DNA from: Actinomadura craniellae
GTDB taxonomy: Bacteria; Actinomycetota; Actinomycetes; Streptosporangiales; Streptosporangiaceae
Assembly (NCBI RefSeq): GCF_003289645.1
Contig: NZ_QLYX01000011.1
Location: 1-64,000 of the forward strand
DNA: 64,000 nt
Direction of reading: 5' to 3'
The translations under genes and the position numbers were made by a program. The notes below the pieces were generated by a model. That model saw only the letters and a program-made list of their open reading frames with translations, did not search any database and was not told where the DNA came from. The first letter of the stretch is position 1. Every line of letters starts with the position of its first letter. This document shows, piece after piece, positions 41,401 to 50,086 of this stretch.

Positions 41401-42864
41401 TTATGCCGGCGCGCTGAGCCGGAGGTATGGCTCAGGCATGCGGTCGGCATCGTCGAAGATCAGTGACAGGTGCAAGCCGAGATGGTCGGCCTCCGCGTCC
41501 GCCATCAGCACCGCCTGCTTGCGCAGGGTGGTGACGCTGTCCGGCAGCGCCATGAGACCGGCGTCGAGCAGTTTGCGGAACTCCGCGGCGAAGAGTTCGG
41601 GGTCCCAGGGCCGGCGGCACCAGGCGATGATTGGTACACCCGCCTGTACTCCCACCCAGTGCTCGTCGGCGGGGGCGGGATCCTTGCCGTAAGGGGGGAA
41701 CGCCAGGGCCAGGCACACGAAGTACGGCTCGGACAGCCGGGTGTAAAGCCGTTCATGGTCGGCTTCGCTGGGCTCGTCGACTCGGTAGACCCTGGCGGAC
41801 TGGGGATTGTCCCTGAGCCAGTTCCACTTGCGGCGCCAGCGGTGATGGAGGGCCGGCTGGCGCAGCCGGTCGAGACTGCGCAACACCACCGGGTACTCGA
41901 CGCCCAGTCGGCGTGGTACCCCGCCCACCGTGAGCTTCATCTGGTCGAAGTCCTCGTTCAGCAGGCTGCGCGGGAGGACGAACTCGATGACCAGTTCCAT
42001 CGTGTGCCGGGTGACGACCTGTGGATGCTCGAAAAGGAAGGTCCGCACGAGGGCGGGTAGGTCTTCCCTCGGCACGGGGACGTCGTCGCGGTGCAGGGGC
42101 GTGGCGGGCTCGCGGCCGAACTGCAACCAGGCGGTGGTCAGGAACATGTCGTCATCGGCCAGATCGGGGCGGAACTCGATGACGAGGTAGGCGCTGCTCT
42201 CCGGAGCGTCCGCCACTTGCGGTGCGATCGCGAGCGGCCACGATTGCTCCAGCCCGAGCCGGGTGCGGATCCGACTGCTCCAGTTCCGGAGCGCGGCGGC
42301 GATGGGTTCCCTGGAGTGGCCGGCCAGATCCCGGACGAAGGTGAGCAGAGGGGGCACGCCGTCCGGCCCCACGGCCACTTCCTCCAGCCGGGAGATGACG
42401 GAGTCCAGCCCGCAGGCCGTGCTGCGCAGAGGGGGACCGAACGGCCCCACGGCCGCGTGGTACAGGGCCGGGATCAGGGCGGGATGGGCTGTGTTCGTGT
42501 GGCTGGCCTCCAGCACCCGGGTGAGTTGCCGGAGCTCCCGGCGTTCGTGGCTTTCGAGGAGGGGCTCGGGCAGCAGTTCATCGACGAGGTCGTGCAGTTC
42601 CGCCATGGGCATGCTGCCCCTGTGGAAGCCTGCGATCGCCGTGACCAGTGTGTGGACGGCGCCGGGGTATGCCAGGCACGCATTAACCAGTGCCCACACG
42701 TCGTGTCGGTCTTGGTTTTGCCGTTCGACCGGCAGATGAATCTCCAGCTCGTTCTGCACCGTTTGGATCAGGAGATCGCGTGTTCTGCGGTTGCTCATGC
42801 TGTTGAGCTGCATTAATGCGTCCACGAGGCGATTCCGATCTTTCATGTTCAGCGAGCCTGTCAC
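41401..42864 (-). CDS. VMAP protein with N-terminal EAD2-like domain
   Basis: A 487-residue vWA-MoxR-associated protein. Residues 8-95 (RLVDALMQLNSM to GSMPMAELHDLVDELLPE) look like effector-associated domain 2, comparable with the cyclase at 31733. The middle is of unknown fold. The C-terminal region, LGVEYPVVLRSLDRLR, WRRKWNWL, then VQAGVPIIAWCRRPWDPE to the end, is the VMAP-C domain. No protease or nuclease effector is fused, so the effector is probably recruited through EAD2. GTG 42864 follows GGAAGGAGAG by nine bases and is taken as start; ATG 42846 is the alternative. The frame remains open upstream through the MFS gene, which is discussed separately. Confidence 0.8.
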   Translation of the reverse strand: MTGSLNMKDRNRLVDALMQLNSMSNRRTRDLLIQTVQNELEIHLPVERQNQDRHDVWALVNACLAYPGAVHTLVTAIAGFHRGSMPMAELHDLVDELLPEPLLESHERRELRQLTRVLEASHTNTAHPALIPALYHAAVGPFGPPLRSTACGLDSVISRLEEVAVGPDGVPPLLTFVRDLAGHSREPIAAALRNWSSRIRTRLGLEQSWPLAIAPQVADAPESSAYLVIEFRPDLADDDMFLTTAWLQFGREPATPLHRDDVPVPREDLPALVRTFLFEHPQVVTRHTMELVIEFVLPRSLLNEDFDQMKLTVGGVPRRLGVEYPVVLRSLDRLRQPALHHRWRRKWNWLRDNPQSARVYRVDEPSEADHERLYTRLSEPYFVCLALAFPPYGKDPAPADEHWVGVQAGVPIIAWCRRPWDPELFAAEFRKLLDAGLMALPDSVTTLRKQAVLMADAEADHLGLHLSLIFDDADRMPEPYLRLSAPA

Positions 42865-44364
42865 CGTTGCGTGCTCTCCTTCCCCACAGGCGCCGGTCAG
42901 GGCAGGATAGGGCGGCGCTCCTGCGTCAGGAACGGCAGTGGTAAGTGGTTGTACAAATACAAGGACCGAAACCCTGATTATCGGGCATCTCTTTGTGGGA
43001 GCAAGGTTGATGTGAGCTCGGCTGACCGGAGGCCGGTCGTTCCGCAGGGGCGGACGCGAAATGGTGATCGTCATGCCGGTGGCGAGAACCGCGATCGCCA
43101 TGCGCACTCTGTCGCCGAAGAGCCGGCCGCTCTGTCGGAACGGTCTTAAGTGGGCGATGATCAGGCCGAGGGCGAGGGCTGCGATCACGGTCGTGATGAC
43201 GCCGACGGCGATCCTCGTATTCAGGTGGGAGATCACATAGCCGCCGCACAGCGCACCGAGTGGAGTTGCGCCCCGAGTGAGGAGCCCGTTGACGCTGGAA
43301 ACCCGTCCCATCAGGTGATCGGGAATCGAGGTACTCATGAAGATGCCCAGAGCCACGTTCATGTTGGCGCCCATGAAGCTTGCTCCGGCCCAGGCCGCTA
43401 TCCCCGCGTACGGCTGATCGTTGACCAGAACCGTCAATGGCAAGGTGATCCAGAAAATGGTGCACAGCACCACGACGGACGAAGGGGAAACGTGCTTGAG
43501 TACCTGCGGTGCGAAGAACGATCCCAACGCGCCGCCCAGGCCTGTCGCCGCCAGAAGGGTGCCGATCAGCCAGCTTGGGATCTGCTGAGCCTCCACCTGG
43601 ACCATGAGCAGCAGAAAGATCGTCTGAAAGCAGAAGTTGCTGATGGTGCAGACGAAGACCACTCTTCGGAGGTAACCATGCCCCCAGAGCCAGGTCATGC
43701 CCTTGAGTAGTCCTTTTCCCGGAGGGAAAGTGTGGTCAGTGGATCGATTTCTTTCCGGCAGGAAAGACTTCGTCTTCAGGCGTAGCAGTGTGAAAATCGA
43801 AATAAGGCTGCAGAGTATGTCCAGGGCGAACGGGAAGGACCGGTCTAATCCGTAGAGCGCGCCACCGGCCGGTCGGCCTAAAATAAATGCGCAGTGTCCT
43901 CTTGATTCGTTTCGTGCCATCGCCCACTCTAGGTGTGGTTTGGGGACGATGCGTCGGATGATCGTGAGTTCTGCGGTATTATAGAAAGTGGTCAATGCAC
44001 CGTCTGCGAAAGCGGCGAGGATCAGTAATTCTGGGGGTGGGTCCTCGATCAGGAGAAGGGTGAGGACCATCGCAGCGGCGACGAGGAGTCGCGCTCCCTG
44101 GCTGATGAGCATGATCCTGCGTCGGTCAAAGTGATCGACGACGATCCCGGCAGGAATGTAGAAGAGGAGGCCGGGCAGGGTGCCGGCGGCGGTGACCCAC
44201 CCGGCGAAGACTGGCGATTCAGTCAGGTACAGAGCCAGTAACGGGCCCGCGATCGTCGTGGACATCGTGCCCAGTTGTGCAGCGGCGGTCCCGCGCCAAA
44301 GGAGCCTGAAATCGCTCAGCCAGAGAGATGCCTCAGGGCGCTCCTCGCTGTCGAGGGAGGCCAA
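41401..44364 (-). CDS. MFS transporter frame, continuous with VMAP
   Basis: From TTG 44364 (AGGGGGAG eight bases before) the frame encodes an MFS_3-type efflux protein of about 410 residues: LSDFRLLWRGTAAAQLGTM, AGIVVDHFDRRRIMLISQ, NVALGIFMSTSIPDHLMGRV and twelve hydrophobic segments ending near IIAHLRPF. No stop follows: about 95 residues of atypical sequence (43140-42865) lead in frame into VMAP, giving 987 residues in all. Either this is a true MFS-VMAP fusion or the transporter lost its stop. The separate ribosome site of VMAP favours two products. The transporter region looks lower in GC than its surroundings, a sign of acquisition. It probably exports a small molecule or peptide. Confidence 0.7.
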   Translation of the reverse strand: MASLDSEERPEASLWLSDFRLLWRGTAAAQLGTMSTTIAGPLLALYLTESPVFAGWVTAAGTLPGLLFYIPAGIVVDHFDRRRIMLISQGARLLVAAAMVLTLLLIEDPPPELLILAAFADGALTTFYNTAELTIIRRIVPKPHLEWAMARNESRGHCAFILGRPAGGALYGLDRSFPFALDILCSLISIFTLLRLKTKSFLPERNRSTDHTFPPGKGLLKGMTWLWGHGYLRRVVFVCTISNFCFQTIFLLLMVQVEAQQIPSWLIGTLLAATGLGGALGSFFAPQVLKHVSPSSVVVLCTIFWITLPLTVLVNDQPYAGIAAWAGASFMGANMNVALGIFMSTSIPDHLMGRVSSVNGLLTRGATPLGALCGGYVISHLNTRIAVGVITTVIAALALGLIIAHLRPFRQSGRLFGDRVRMAIAVLATGMTITISRPPLRNDRPPVSRAHINLAPTKRCPIIRVSVLVFVQPLTTAVPDAGAPPYPALTGACGEGEHATVTGSLNMKDRNRLVDALMQLNSMSNRRTRDLLIQTVQNELEIHLPVERQNQDRHDVWALVNACLAYPGAVHTLVTAIAGFHRGSMPMAELHDLVDELLPEPLLESHERRELRQLTRVLEASHTNTAHPALIPALYHAAVGPFGPPLRSTACGLDSVISRLEEVAVGPDGVPPLLTFVRDLAGHSREPIAAALRNWSSRIRTRLGLEQSWPLAIAPQVADAPESSAYLVIEFRPDLADDDMFLTTAWLQFGREPATPLHRDDVPVPREDLPALVRTFLFEHPQVVTRHTMELVIEFVLPRSLLNEDFDQMKLTVGGVPRRLGVEYPVVLRSLDRLRQPALHHRWRRKWNWLRDNPQSARVYRVDEPSEADHERLYTRLSEPYFVCLALAFPPYGKDPAPADEHWVGVQAGVPIIAWCRRPWDPELFAAEFRKLLDAGLMALPDSVTTLRKQAVLMADAEADHLGLHLSLIFDDADRMPEPYLRLSAPA
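42949..42962. promoter_or_regulatory. Palindrome upstream of VMAP
   Basis: TTGTA-CAAA-TACAA, a perfect 5-bp inverted repeat with a 4-base centre in AT-richer DNA about 85 bases upstream of the VMAP GTG. It may be an operator or part of a promoter giving VMAP-MoxR-vWA its own transcription. Confidence 0.3.
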
Positions 44365-44388
44365 CGTCGGAGCTCCCCCTAGCCGGCG

Positions 44389-44595
44389 ATGACCGATCGC
44401 GACGTTGGTGGCTCAATGCGAATAGGGGATTTACTGATCCAATGCAGACGGATCCATGCATTCAGCTACCAACAGCCAAAAACGGACGAATATTATGTCT
44501 TGCTAAGCTTTATGCTGGCCGATCAAGCTGCGCCCCTGCGGGCCATCGGGGGCCTGCAGGCGATATCGCACGCGGCATATTACCGATTCGACTAG
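44389..44595 (+). CDS. Doubtful 68-residue ORF in AT-rich segment
   Basis: A possible small protein starting MTDRDVGGSMRIGDLLIQ and ending AAYYRFD. No family is recognised and no good ribosome site precedes either ATG (44389, 44416). It starts 24 bases from the divergent MFS start, leaving little room for a promoter. The segment is clearly AT-richer than average, and codon use is unlike its neighbours. It may be foreign or non-coding. Confidence 0.2.
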   Translation: MTDRDVGGSMRIGDLLIQCRRIHAFSYQQPKTDEYYVLLSFMLADQAAPLRAIGGLQAISHAAYYRFD

Positions 44596-44704
44596 CATAG
44601 CCGCAGCCTGGTACTCCAACGTTAATATTAATTTATATGCACGGCAATATCACAATGTCCTCGTCTGCGGGGTGTCGCTGCCCCGATTCGTGATAGGGGC
44701 GTGG

Positions 44705-46690
44705 TCATTGTGCGAGAAGTATCCGGTTTGCGGTGTCGCGCTGTTGGGGCGGCAGCGGCGGGTGTTTGGCGCTCACCGCCTGAGTGGCCAGCCTGGCGGC
44801 GGCTTCGGGGTCGCCGCCGAGTTCCCGTACGCGCGCGGCCCGTAGCAGCATGGGCCCGTTGTCCGCATCGTCCATCACCACGCTGCTGAGTTCGGCCTGG
44901 GCCGTGTCGATCTGGTGCGACATGGCGAGGGCGAGCGCCCACGCGGCCCGGGTCGACGGGCGAGCCTGCCGGTCGACCCGTTCGAGGTCCCGCAGCGCGG
45001 ACTCGGCGTCCCCGAGGTCGGCCAGGATCTCTCCCCGGACGCGCAGCGCCTCGGGCGCGTTCCCATCATGGCTGAGGACGCCGTTCAGTACCGCCAGCGC
45101 GGCCTGCGGATGCCCCGCATGCCAGAGCGCTACTCCCAGGCCGGTCTGCACGGTGAGATCGTGCGGCACCCGGCCGGCCGCGGCCCGCAGTTCCGTCACG
45201 GCTGCGGTGGCGCCGCTCTCCTGTGCCAGTTTGAGCCTGCCGACCGCGGCCAGCAGGCGGCCGACCGCGGTGGTGTCGTGCAGTGTCTCGAACATTTCGG
45301 CGGCCCGGTGATAGCACTCGGCCGCCGTTTCCCCGTCGCCCTCCTCGTGCGCGATGTTGCCGAGGAAGGATTCGGCTTCGGCTCGGATCCGTAAATCACC
45401 CTTGCCGCAGGCACGGATCGCTCCTTCGGCATGGTGCCTGGCGAGCTCCGGATTTCCTTCCGAGAGGGCCAGGCCGGCGGCTCGCAGCCGGGCGGCGGGG
45501 CCGGGCCGGCGAACCGGGCCGGGCCGGTCCCCGAGCTTGCGGACCGGGTTGGTCAGCCGGGGGTGCTGGAGTTCGTACCAGCGCTTTTCCGAATGCCGGT
45601 GGGCTTTGATCACGTGACGATTCTCCAGCGCCCGCAGCACGGTGTCGGAAACATTGTGCGCCTCTCCGGCGGCCTCTTCGACATCGTGTCGGCCGTCCAG
45701 GCCGACGAACGCAGTCCGGAACCAGGAGCCGAGCTTGCGTGGTGGCAACCGGTGGTCGGCCGCGACCGTCGCGAGTTCGTGCGCGCAGAATCCGCCGAGT
45801 ATGTGATCGATTTCCAGCACGAGCCGCTCGGCGGGCATGTCACTTCCGTAGGACAGCTCAGGCCACAACTCGGCGCAGACGAGCTGGAGCAGCGTGGGGT
45901 CGACGAGCGGGCCCGCCGCGATCCTGCCGCCCGAGGAATCCCGCAGGGTGCGGAGTTCGTCGACGAGCAGCTCCGCGGTCCTGCCATCGAGCGGACGACC
46001 TGTCTCGTTCGGTGGCCTCAGCACCGCCTCCAGCGCGTGCTCCCGCTCGAGGGGGGCGAGCGCGTACCGGGTGGTATGGGCGGCGTCCAACCGTTCGGTG
46101 AACGCCAGCGCCTCGGGGAGGAGGTCGTCGCGCACGGAGATGAGGAGATGAAGGTTCGGCTGTCGGACGAGGGCGTGGTGGAGCCCTTCCAGGAACCGTT
46201 CGTTGCACCGTCCTCCCCGGGGGGATTCGCGGAACATCAGTTCGGCTTGGTCGATGGCGGCGAAGATGCGGGCCGGTGAGCCGAACCGGTCCCGCCGCGT
46301 GCGCCGGCGGAAGACATCGGTGACCGAGAGGTCCGAGACGCGGGTCGGTGTCTCGTCCGGGAACCACGAGGAGAGCAGGGCGAAGGTCAGGGGGTCCTGC
46401 TCGGACAGCGCGGCCATGGGGAACGAGGACCTGTGCCCCGGGTGGGCCACGGGTAACACCCGGCTCCCCTCCGCCGCCAACCGCGGAATCGCTTCGGCTT
46501 GGAGCAGTGAGGTCTTGCCGACACCGGCCGGGCCGTGCAGGAGCGTGATCCGGTGTCCACGCCAGCGGTCGACGATCTCCTCTGTTTCACGATCTCTGCC
46601 GTGGAACAGGTGCCTGTCATCGGAGGTGAAGGGACGGAGGCCCACATAGGGCGCCGGATACCGATAGTGGGTTGGCGGAGTAACGGTCAT
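44705..46690 (-). CDS. nSTAND1 NTPase with C-terminal TPRs
   Basis: A 661-residue protein. YVGLRPFTSDDRHLFHGRD is the signature start of the novel STAND NTPase 1 group, then Walker A GPAGVGKT (53-60) and an acidic Walker B region in IFAAIDQAELMF. Residues 400-650 are alpha-helical repeats of the TPR type (ARHHAEGAIRACGKGD, ALWHAGHPQAALAVL, ALRDLERV). STAND proteins are switched on by ligand binding to the repeats and oligomerise. No effector domain is fused. GGAGA precedes ATG 46690. It is co-directional with fxsA2, 302 bases downstream. Confidence 0.8.
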   Translation of the reverse strand: MTVTPPTHYRYPAPYVGLRPFTSDDRHLFHGRDRETEEIVDRWRGHRITLLHGPAGVGKTSLLQAEAIPRLAAEGSRVLPVAHPGHRSSFPMAALSEQDPLTFALLSSWFPDETPTRVSDLSVTDVFRRRTRRDRFGSPARIFAAIDQAELMFRESPRGGRCNERFLEGLHHALVRQPNLHLLISVRDDLLPEALAFTERLDAAHTTRYALAPLEREHALEAVLRPPNETGRPLDGRTAELLVDELRTLRDSSGGRIAAGPLVDPTLLQLVCAELWPELSYGSDMPAERLVLEIDHILGGFCAHELATVAADHRLPPRKLGSWFRTAFVGLDGRHDVEEAAGEAHNVSDTVLRALENRHVIKAHRHSEKRWYELQHPRLTNPVRKLGDRPGPVRRPGPAARLRAAGLALSEGNPELARHHAEGAIRACGKGDLRIRAEAESFLGNIAHEEGDGETAAECYHRAAEMFETLHDTTAVGRLLAAVGRLKLAQESGATAAVTELRAAAGRVPHDLTVQTGLGVALWHAGHPQAALAVLNGVLSHDGNAPEALRVRGEILADLGDAESALRDLERVDRQARPSTRAAWALALAMSHQIDTAQAELSSVVMDDADNGPMLLRAARVRELGGDPEAAARLATQAVSAKHPPLPPQQRDTANRILLAQ

Positions 46691-46992
46691 GGGCGGTCTC
46701 CGGATGCCGATGCGCTGGCCACCGGGTGCCGTGAACGGTGACGTGGTTCAGTGCTTGAGACGTTCCTCCGGCCGTGCGAGTTTTCGCCCGGCCTTGAACT
46801 CAAGCCGAGATCCGGTACCACGTTGAACTCCGCAGAACTCCCAGTGCCTGACCGCGCCATTCTAGTGGAGTGATGGTCAGGGAGGCGGCGGAGAAGGTAA
46901 GGAAACTCGTGGGGGCGGCCGAATTCGGCAACCCGCCCTATATTCGATCTTGGTTTCGTCGATCATCTCTTGGTCGAGATTGATCGCGAAAT
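46691..46992. other. Gap between fxsA2 and nSTAND1 gene
   Basis: 302 bases without a convincing gene. Next to fxsA2 lies an imperfect hairpin (46960-46986) that could attenuate read-through. The remainder must hold the promoter of the nSTAND1 gene, but no clear hexamer pair stands out. Confidence 0.45.
46960..46986 (-). terminator. Hairpin after fxsA2
   Basis: On the minus strand CGATCAATCTC and GAGATGATCG pair with one bulged base around the loop GACCAA, a few bases after the fxsA2 stop. No T-run follows. Hairpins between a precursor gene and the next gene commonly keep the precursor mRNA more abundant. Confidence 0.45.
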
Positions 46993-47169
46993 CTACCTGC
47001 TGTCGAACCTGGCGAACTCCTCCTCTGTCGACATGTCCGGGGCCAGTACTTCGAGCAGTACACCCCCGCCGATCAGGGAGTCGAGCTTTTCGACCTCGTG
47101 AAACTGAACGCCGGAGAGGTCGATGAGGTCGATGGAGTCGTCCAGGGTGGTGACGGGCTGCTGTGACAT
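46993..47169 (-). CDS. fxsA: Variant FxS-type peptide precursor (FxsA2)
   Basis: A 58-residue peptide. Its leader contains DLIDLSGVQFHEVEKLDSLI, which aligns with DLSALPLDRLRELDDTVL of FxsA1. It ends EEEFARFDSR. The aromatic-x-Ser core is present as F-D-S, but only one residue follows the Ser, so it breaks the FxSxx rule. A second aromatic Phe lies three residues earlier (FARF), and an alternative cross-link F-A-R is possible. GGAG lies six bases before ATG 47169. The matching maturase and HExxH genes are beyond the FxsT-like gene, on the same strand. The gene is divergent from fxsT2. Confidence 0.7.
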   Translation of the reverse strand: MSQQPVTTLDDSIDLIDLSGVQFHEVEKLDSLIGGGVLLEVLAPDMSTEEEFARFDSR

Positions 47170-47309
47170 GTGTTCTCCAATGTTGAGCCGGTGGAAGATC
47201 GTCTGAGCTTCGTTCCCGGGCGCCAGCGTCATTGGAGGCGCGCTATGGATGTCATGAAGATTTTGGCAGATCGTTTTCATGTGCGCCATAGGGTGGTTTG
47301 TCGCTGCTG

Positions 47310-47340
47310 TTGACACAGTGTTGCAACATTTTTACTGCGA
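47310..47340 (+). promoter_or_regulatory. Promoter-like site upstream of fxsT2
   Basis: TTGACA (47310-47315) starts an AT-rich stretch containing the palindrome TGTTGCAACA and TTTTTAC, about 210 bases before the FxsT start. The -35 is consensus, the -10 is poor. It may form a divergent control region with fxsA2. The rest of the 47170-47548 gap shows no gene. Confidence 0.35.
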
Positions 47341-47548
47341 GTTGTGGACGGCCCGAACCTGGCTGTTCGGGGGCCGTATCGCGGGAAAGCTGTAGTTTGT
47401 GGAATCTGACGCAGAGCTGGTTCATGGTTTGGTTTGTACTGGCAGGCGATGGAGAAACAAGCGGTCCCCGGATTAGGATGACCGCACCGGCCGGAATTCG
47501 TCGGATCCCGGCTGTTCCTTGATCGAGCAGGTCGTGGAGGCGGTTTGC

Positions 47549-50086
47549 GTGGCTGTTCCCCAGACGATCGGTACCGGACAGCCACGAGGACGTGGCCCCG
47601 AGGTGTGGGGAAAGATCCCGCCCCGTAACAAGAACTTCACCGGCAGGGAGGACCTGCTGGCCAAGCTGCGGAAGGGCATCGCCGACCAGGTGACGGCGGT
47701 GGTTCCGCACGCGCTGCACGGCCTCGGCGGTGTCGGGAAGACACAGATGGCGGTGGAGTACGCCTACCGCTACCGCGACGACTACGACCTGGTCTGGTGG
47801 ATCCCCGCGGACCAGCCCGTCCTGGTCCGCTCCACGCTCGCCGGACTCGCGCCGCATCTCGGCCTGCCGTCGCCCACGGCCAGCGGGATCGAAGACGCCA
47901 TGTACGCGGTCCTCAACGCCCTGCGGCGCGGCGATCCGTATTCCAAGTGGTTATTGATCTTCGACAACGCGGACCAGCCGGAGGAACTCAATGAGATCAT
48001 TCCGCAGGGGTCCGGGCACGTCCTGATCACCTCGCGCAACCACCGCTGGGACGGGGTCGTGGACACCGTCGCGGTGGACGTCTTCTCGCGCGAGGAGAGC
48101 GTGCAGTTCCTGGGTAAGCGGGTACCGAGGATCAGCGGTGGCGACGCCGACCGGCTCGCCAAGGAACTGGGCGACCTGCCGCTGGCCCTGGAACAGGCGG
48201 GAGCGCTGCAGTCGGAGACCGGGATAGCGGTCTCCGAGTACCTCAGGCTGCTGGAGGAACGCACCGGCCAGCTGCTCTCCGAAGGCAAGCCGACCGAGTA
48301 CCCGGTGTCGATGACGGCGGCCTGGGGGATCTCCGTCACCAGCCTCGCCGAGAAGCTACCCGAGGCGGTCGAACTGCTCCGGTACTGCGCGTTCTTCGGA
48401 CCGGAGCCCATTCCGCGGGACGCGTTCAGCCAGTTGCGCCCTGGTCTCGACCAGCGGTTCGCCGACCTGCTCGCCGATCCGATCCGGCTGACTCGCGCGG
48501 TCGCCGAGCTCGGGCGCTACGCGCTGGCGCGCATCGACTCGGCCGAGCGCACCATTCAGGTACACCGGCTGATTCAGGCACTGGTGCGCGAGGAACTGCC
48601 CGAGGCGAAGCAACGGCAGATCGGGTCAGAAGTGCATCTGCTGCTCGCCGGGTTCGCGCCGTCCAGCCCGGCCGACCCCAACCAGTGGCCCCGGTACCAG
48701 AGCCTGCTCGGGCATATCGAGCCTTCCGGGGTCGCGGGCAGCCGCGACCCCGATGTGCGCGAGCTCGCTGACAACTTCGTGCGATACCTGCACCGGTCGG
48801 GGGACTTCCCGTCGGCGCGGTCCTTCGCCGAGCAGTTCATCGAGCAGTGGACCAAGGACACCGGCGAGCACGACCTCAACGTGCTCGACCTCCAGCGGCA
48901 ACTCGGCAACATCCTGCGCGAGCTCGGCGAGTACGGGGCCGCGGCCGAGCTCGACCGGCAGACCCTGGCGAAGCTGGAGTCCACCTACGGCTCGGACCAC
49001 AAGAGCACGTTGCTGACGCTCAACGGCATCGGCGCCGATCTGCGCACGCACGGGGAGTTCCTGGCCGCCCGAGACCATGACGAGAACTCGCTCGGCCGCT
49101 ACGAGGAGATCTTCGGGAAGAGCGATCTGATCACGCTGGGCATGGTGAACAGCCTGGCCCTCGACCTGGCTCTCAGCAGCGACTACCAGGGGGCCAAGAA
49201 ACTGCACGAATCGGCGTACATCGCGCACCTCGCCCTGGCGCAGGGCGAGCCGAACTTCGACAAGGTGAGCCTGCTGGTCGCCTGGAGCGGTCTCGCCCGC
49301 GCGGTGCGCCTGTGCGGCGACTACGCCGAGGCGTGCGACCTGGGCGAGGACGCCTACGCCTACGGGGTGAGCGATCTGGGGGCCGACCACCCGTGGACGC
49401 TGCGCACCGCGAAGGACCTCTCGATCGCCTGGCGGCGGACAGGTGAGTTCGACCAGTCGCTCGACCTGGCGCAGGACGTCCACGCCCGCTACGTGCGCCT
49501 GTTCGGCCTGGACCATCCCGACACGCTGGCCGCCGCGATGTGCCTGGCGAACATCCAGCGGACCACGGGACGGCTCGACGACGCGCTCGAGCTCGCGGCG
49601 GACACCGTCCAGCGCTACCCGCGGATCTACGGTCCGGAGCACCCCTACAACCACGGCTGCGCCGGAAACCTCGCCCTGCTGCGCCGGGTCTTCGGCGACG
49701 CGCGGGAGGGGCGGGAGCTCAACGAGAGGGCCCTCGTCGGCCTGGAGGCCAAGCTCGGCCGGGACCACCACTACACCCTGACCGTGGCCACCAACCTGGC
49801 GAGCGACCTGGCCGCCCTGGGCGAGTTGGAGAACGCGTGCCGGCTCGGGCGGGGAACGCTACGGCGGCTGGAACAGCTCCTGGGCGAGACGCATCCGATG
49901 GTGCTCGTCTGTGCCGCGAACCTCTCGGCCAACCTGCGGGACAGCGGCGAAGAGGAGGAGGCGGAGACCCTGTTCCAGCGGGTCCAGGACGGCTATGCCC
50001 GCACCCTGGGGCTGGAGCACCCCGATGCTCGGGTGGCGCTGGAGCGGCGATACCTGGACTCCGACTTCGACCCGCCGCCGAACTAG
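47549..50086 (+). CDS. fxsT: FxSxx-COOH system NB-ARC/TPR protein (FxsT2)
   Basis: An 845-residue protein. KIPPRNKNFTGREDLLAKL opens the NB-ARC-like STAND domain, with Walker A GLGGVGKT (58-65), WLLIFDNAD as Walker B, and LPLALEQAGAL (GLPLA-type motif). Residues 400-840 hold many 42-residue tetratricopeptide repeats of the ADHPxTLxxxxxLA type. This is the classic FxsT companion of FxSxx-COOH peptides, probably a receptor or regulator whose repeats bind the peptide. GTG 47549 is preferred because GGAGG lies eight bases before it; TTG 47519 is possible. It ends four bases past the convergent HExxH stop. Confidence 0.88.
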   Translation: MAVPQTIGTGQPRGRGPEVWGKIPPRNKNFTGREDLLAKLRKGIADQVTAVVPHALHGLGGVGKTQMAVEYAYRYRDDYDLVWWIPADQPVLVRSTLAGLAPHLGLPSPTASGIEDAMYAVLNALRRGDPYSKWLLIFDNADQPEELNEIIPQGSGHVLITSRNHRWDGVVDTVAVDVFSREESVQFLGKRVPRISGGDADRLAKELGDLPLALEQAGALQSETGIAVSEYLRLLEERTGQLLSEGKPTEYPVSMTAAWGISVTSLAEKLPEAVELLRYCAFFGPEPIPRDAFSQLRPGLDQRFADLLADPIRLTRAVAELGRYALARIDSAERTIQVHRLIQALVREELPEAKQRQIGSEVHLLLAGFAPSSPADPNQWPRYQSLLGHIEPSGVAGSRDPDVRELADNFVRYLHRSGDFPSARSFAEQFIEQWTKDTGEHDLNVLDLQRQLGNILRELGEYGAAAELDRQTLAKLESTYGSDHKSTLLTLNGIGADLRTHGEFLAARDHDENSLGRYEEIFGKSDLITLGMVNSLALDLALSSDYQGAKKLHESAYIAHLALAQGEPNFDKVSLLVAWSGLARAVRLCGDYAEACDLGEDAYAYGVSDLGADHPWTLRTAKDLSIAWRRTGEFDQSLDLAQDVHARYVRLFGLDHPDTLAAAMCLANIQRTTGRLDDALELAADTVQRYPRIYGPEHPYNHGCAGNLALLRRVFGDAREGRELNERALVGLEAKLGRDHHYTLTVATNLASDLAALGELENACRLGRGTLRRLEQLLGETHPMVLVCAANLSANLRDSGEEEEAETLFQRVQDGYARTLGLEHPDARVALERRYLDSDFDPPPN

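Noticed and set aside
44389-44595. A third RiPP precursor ending YYRFD
   Set aside because: It lacks the DLS/LD leader motif of FxsA1 and FxsA2, has no Ser after the Phe and no ribosome site; kept only as a doubtful ORF.
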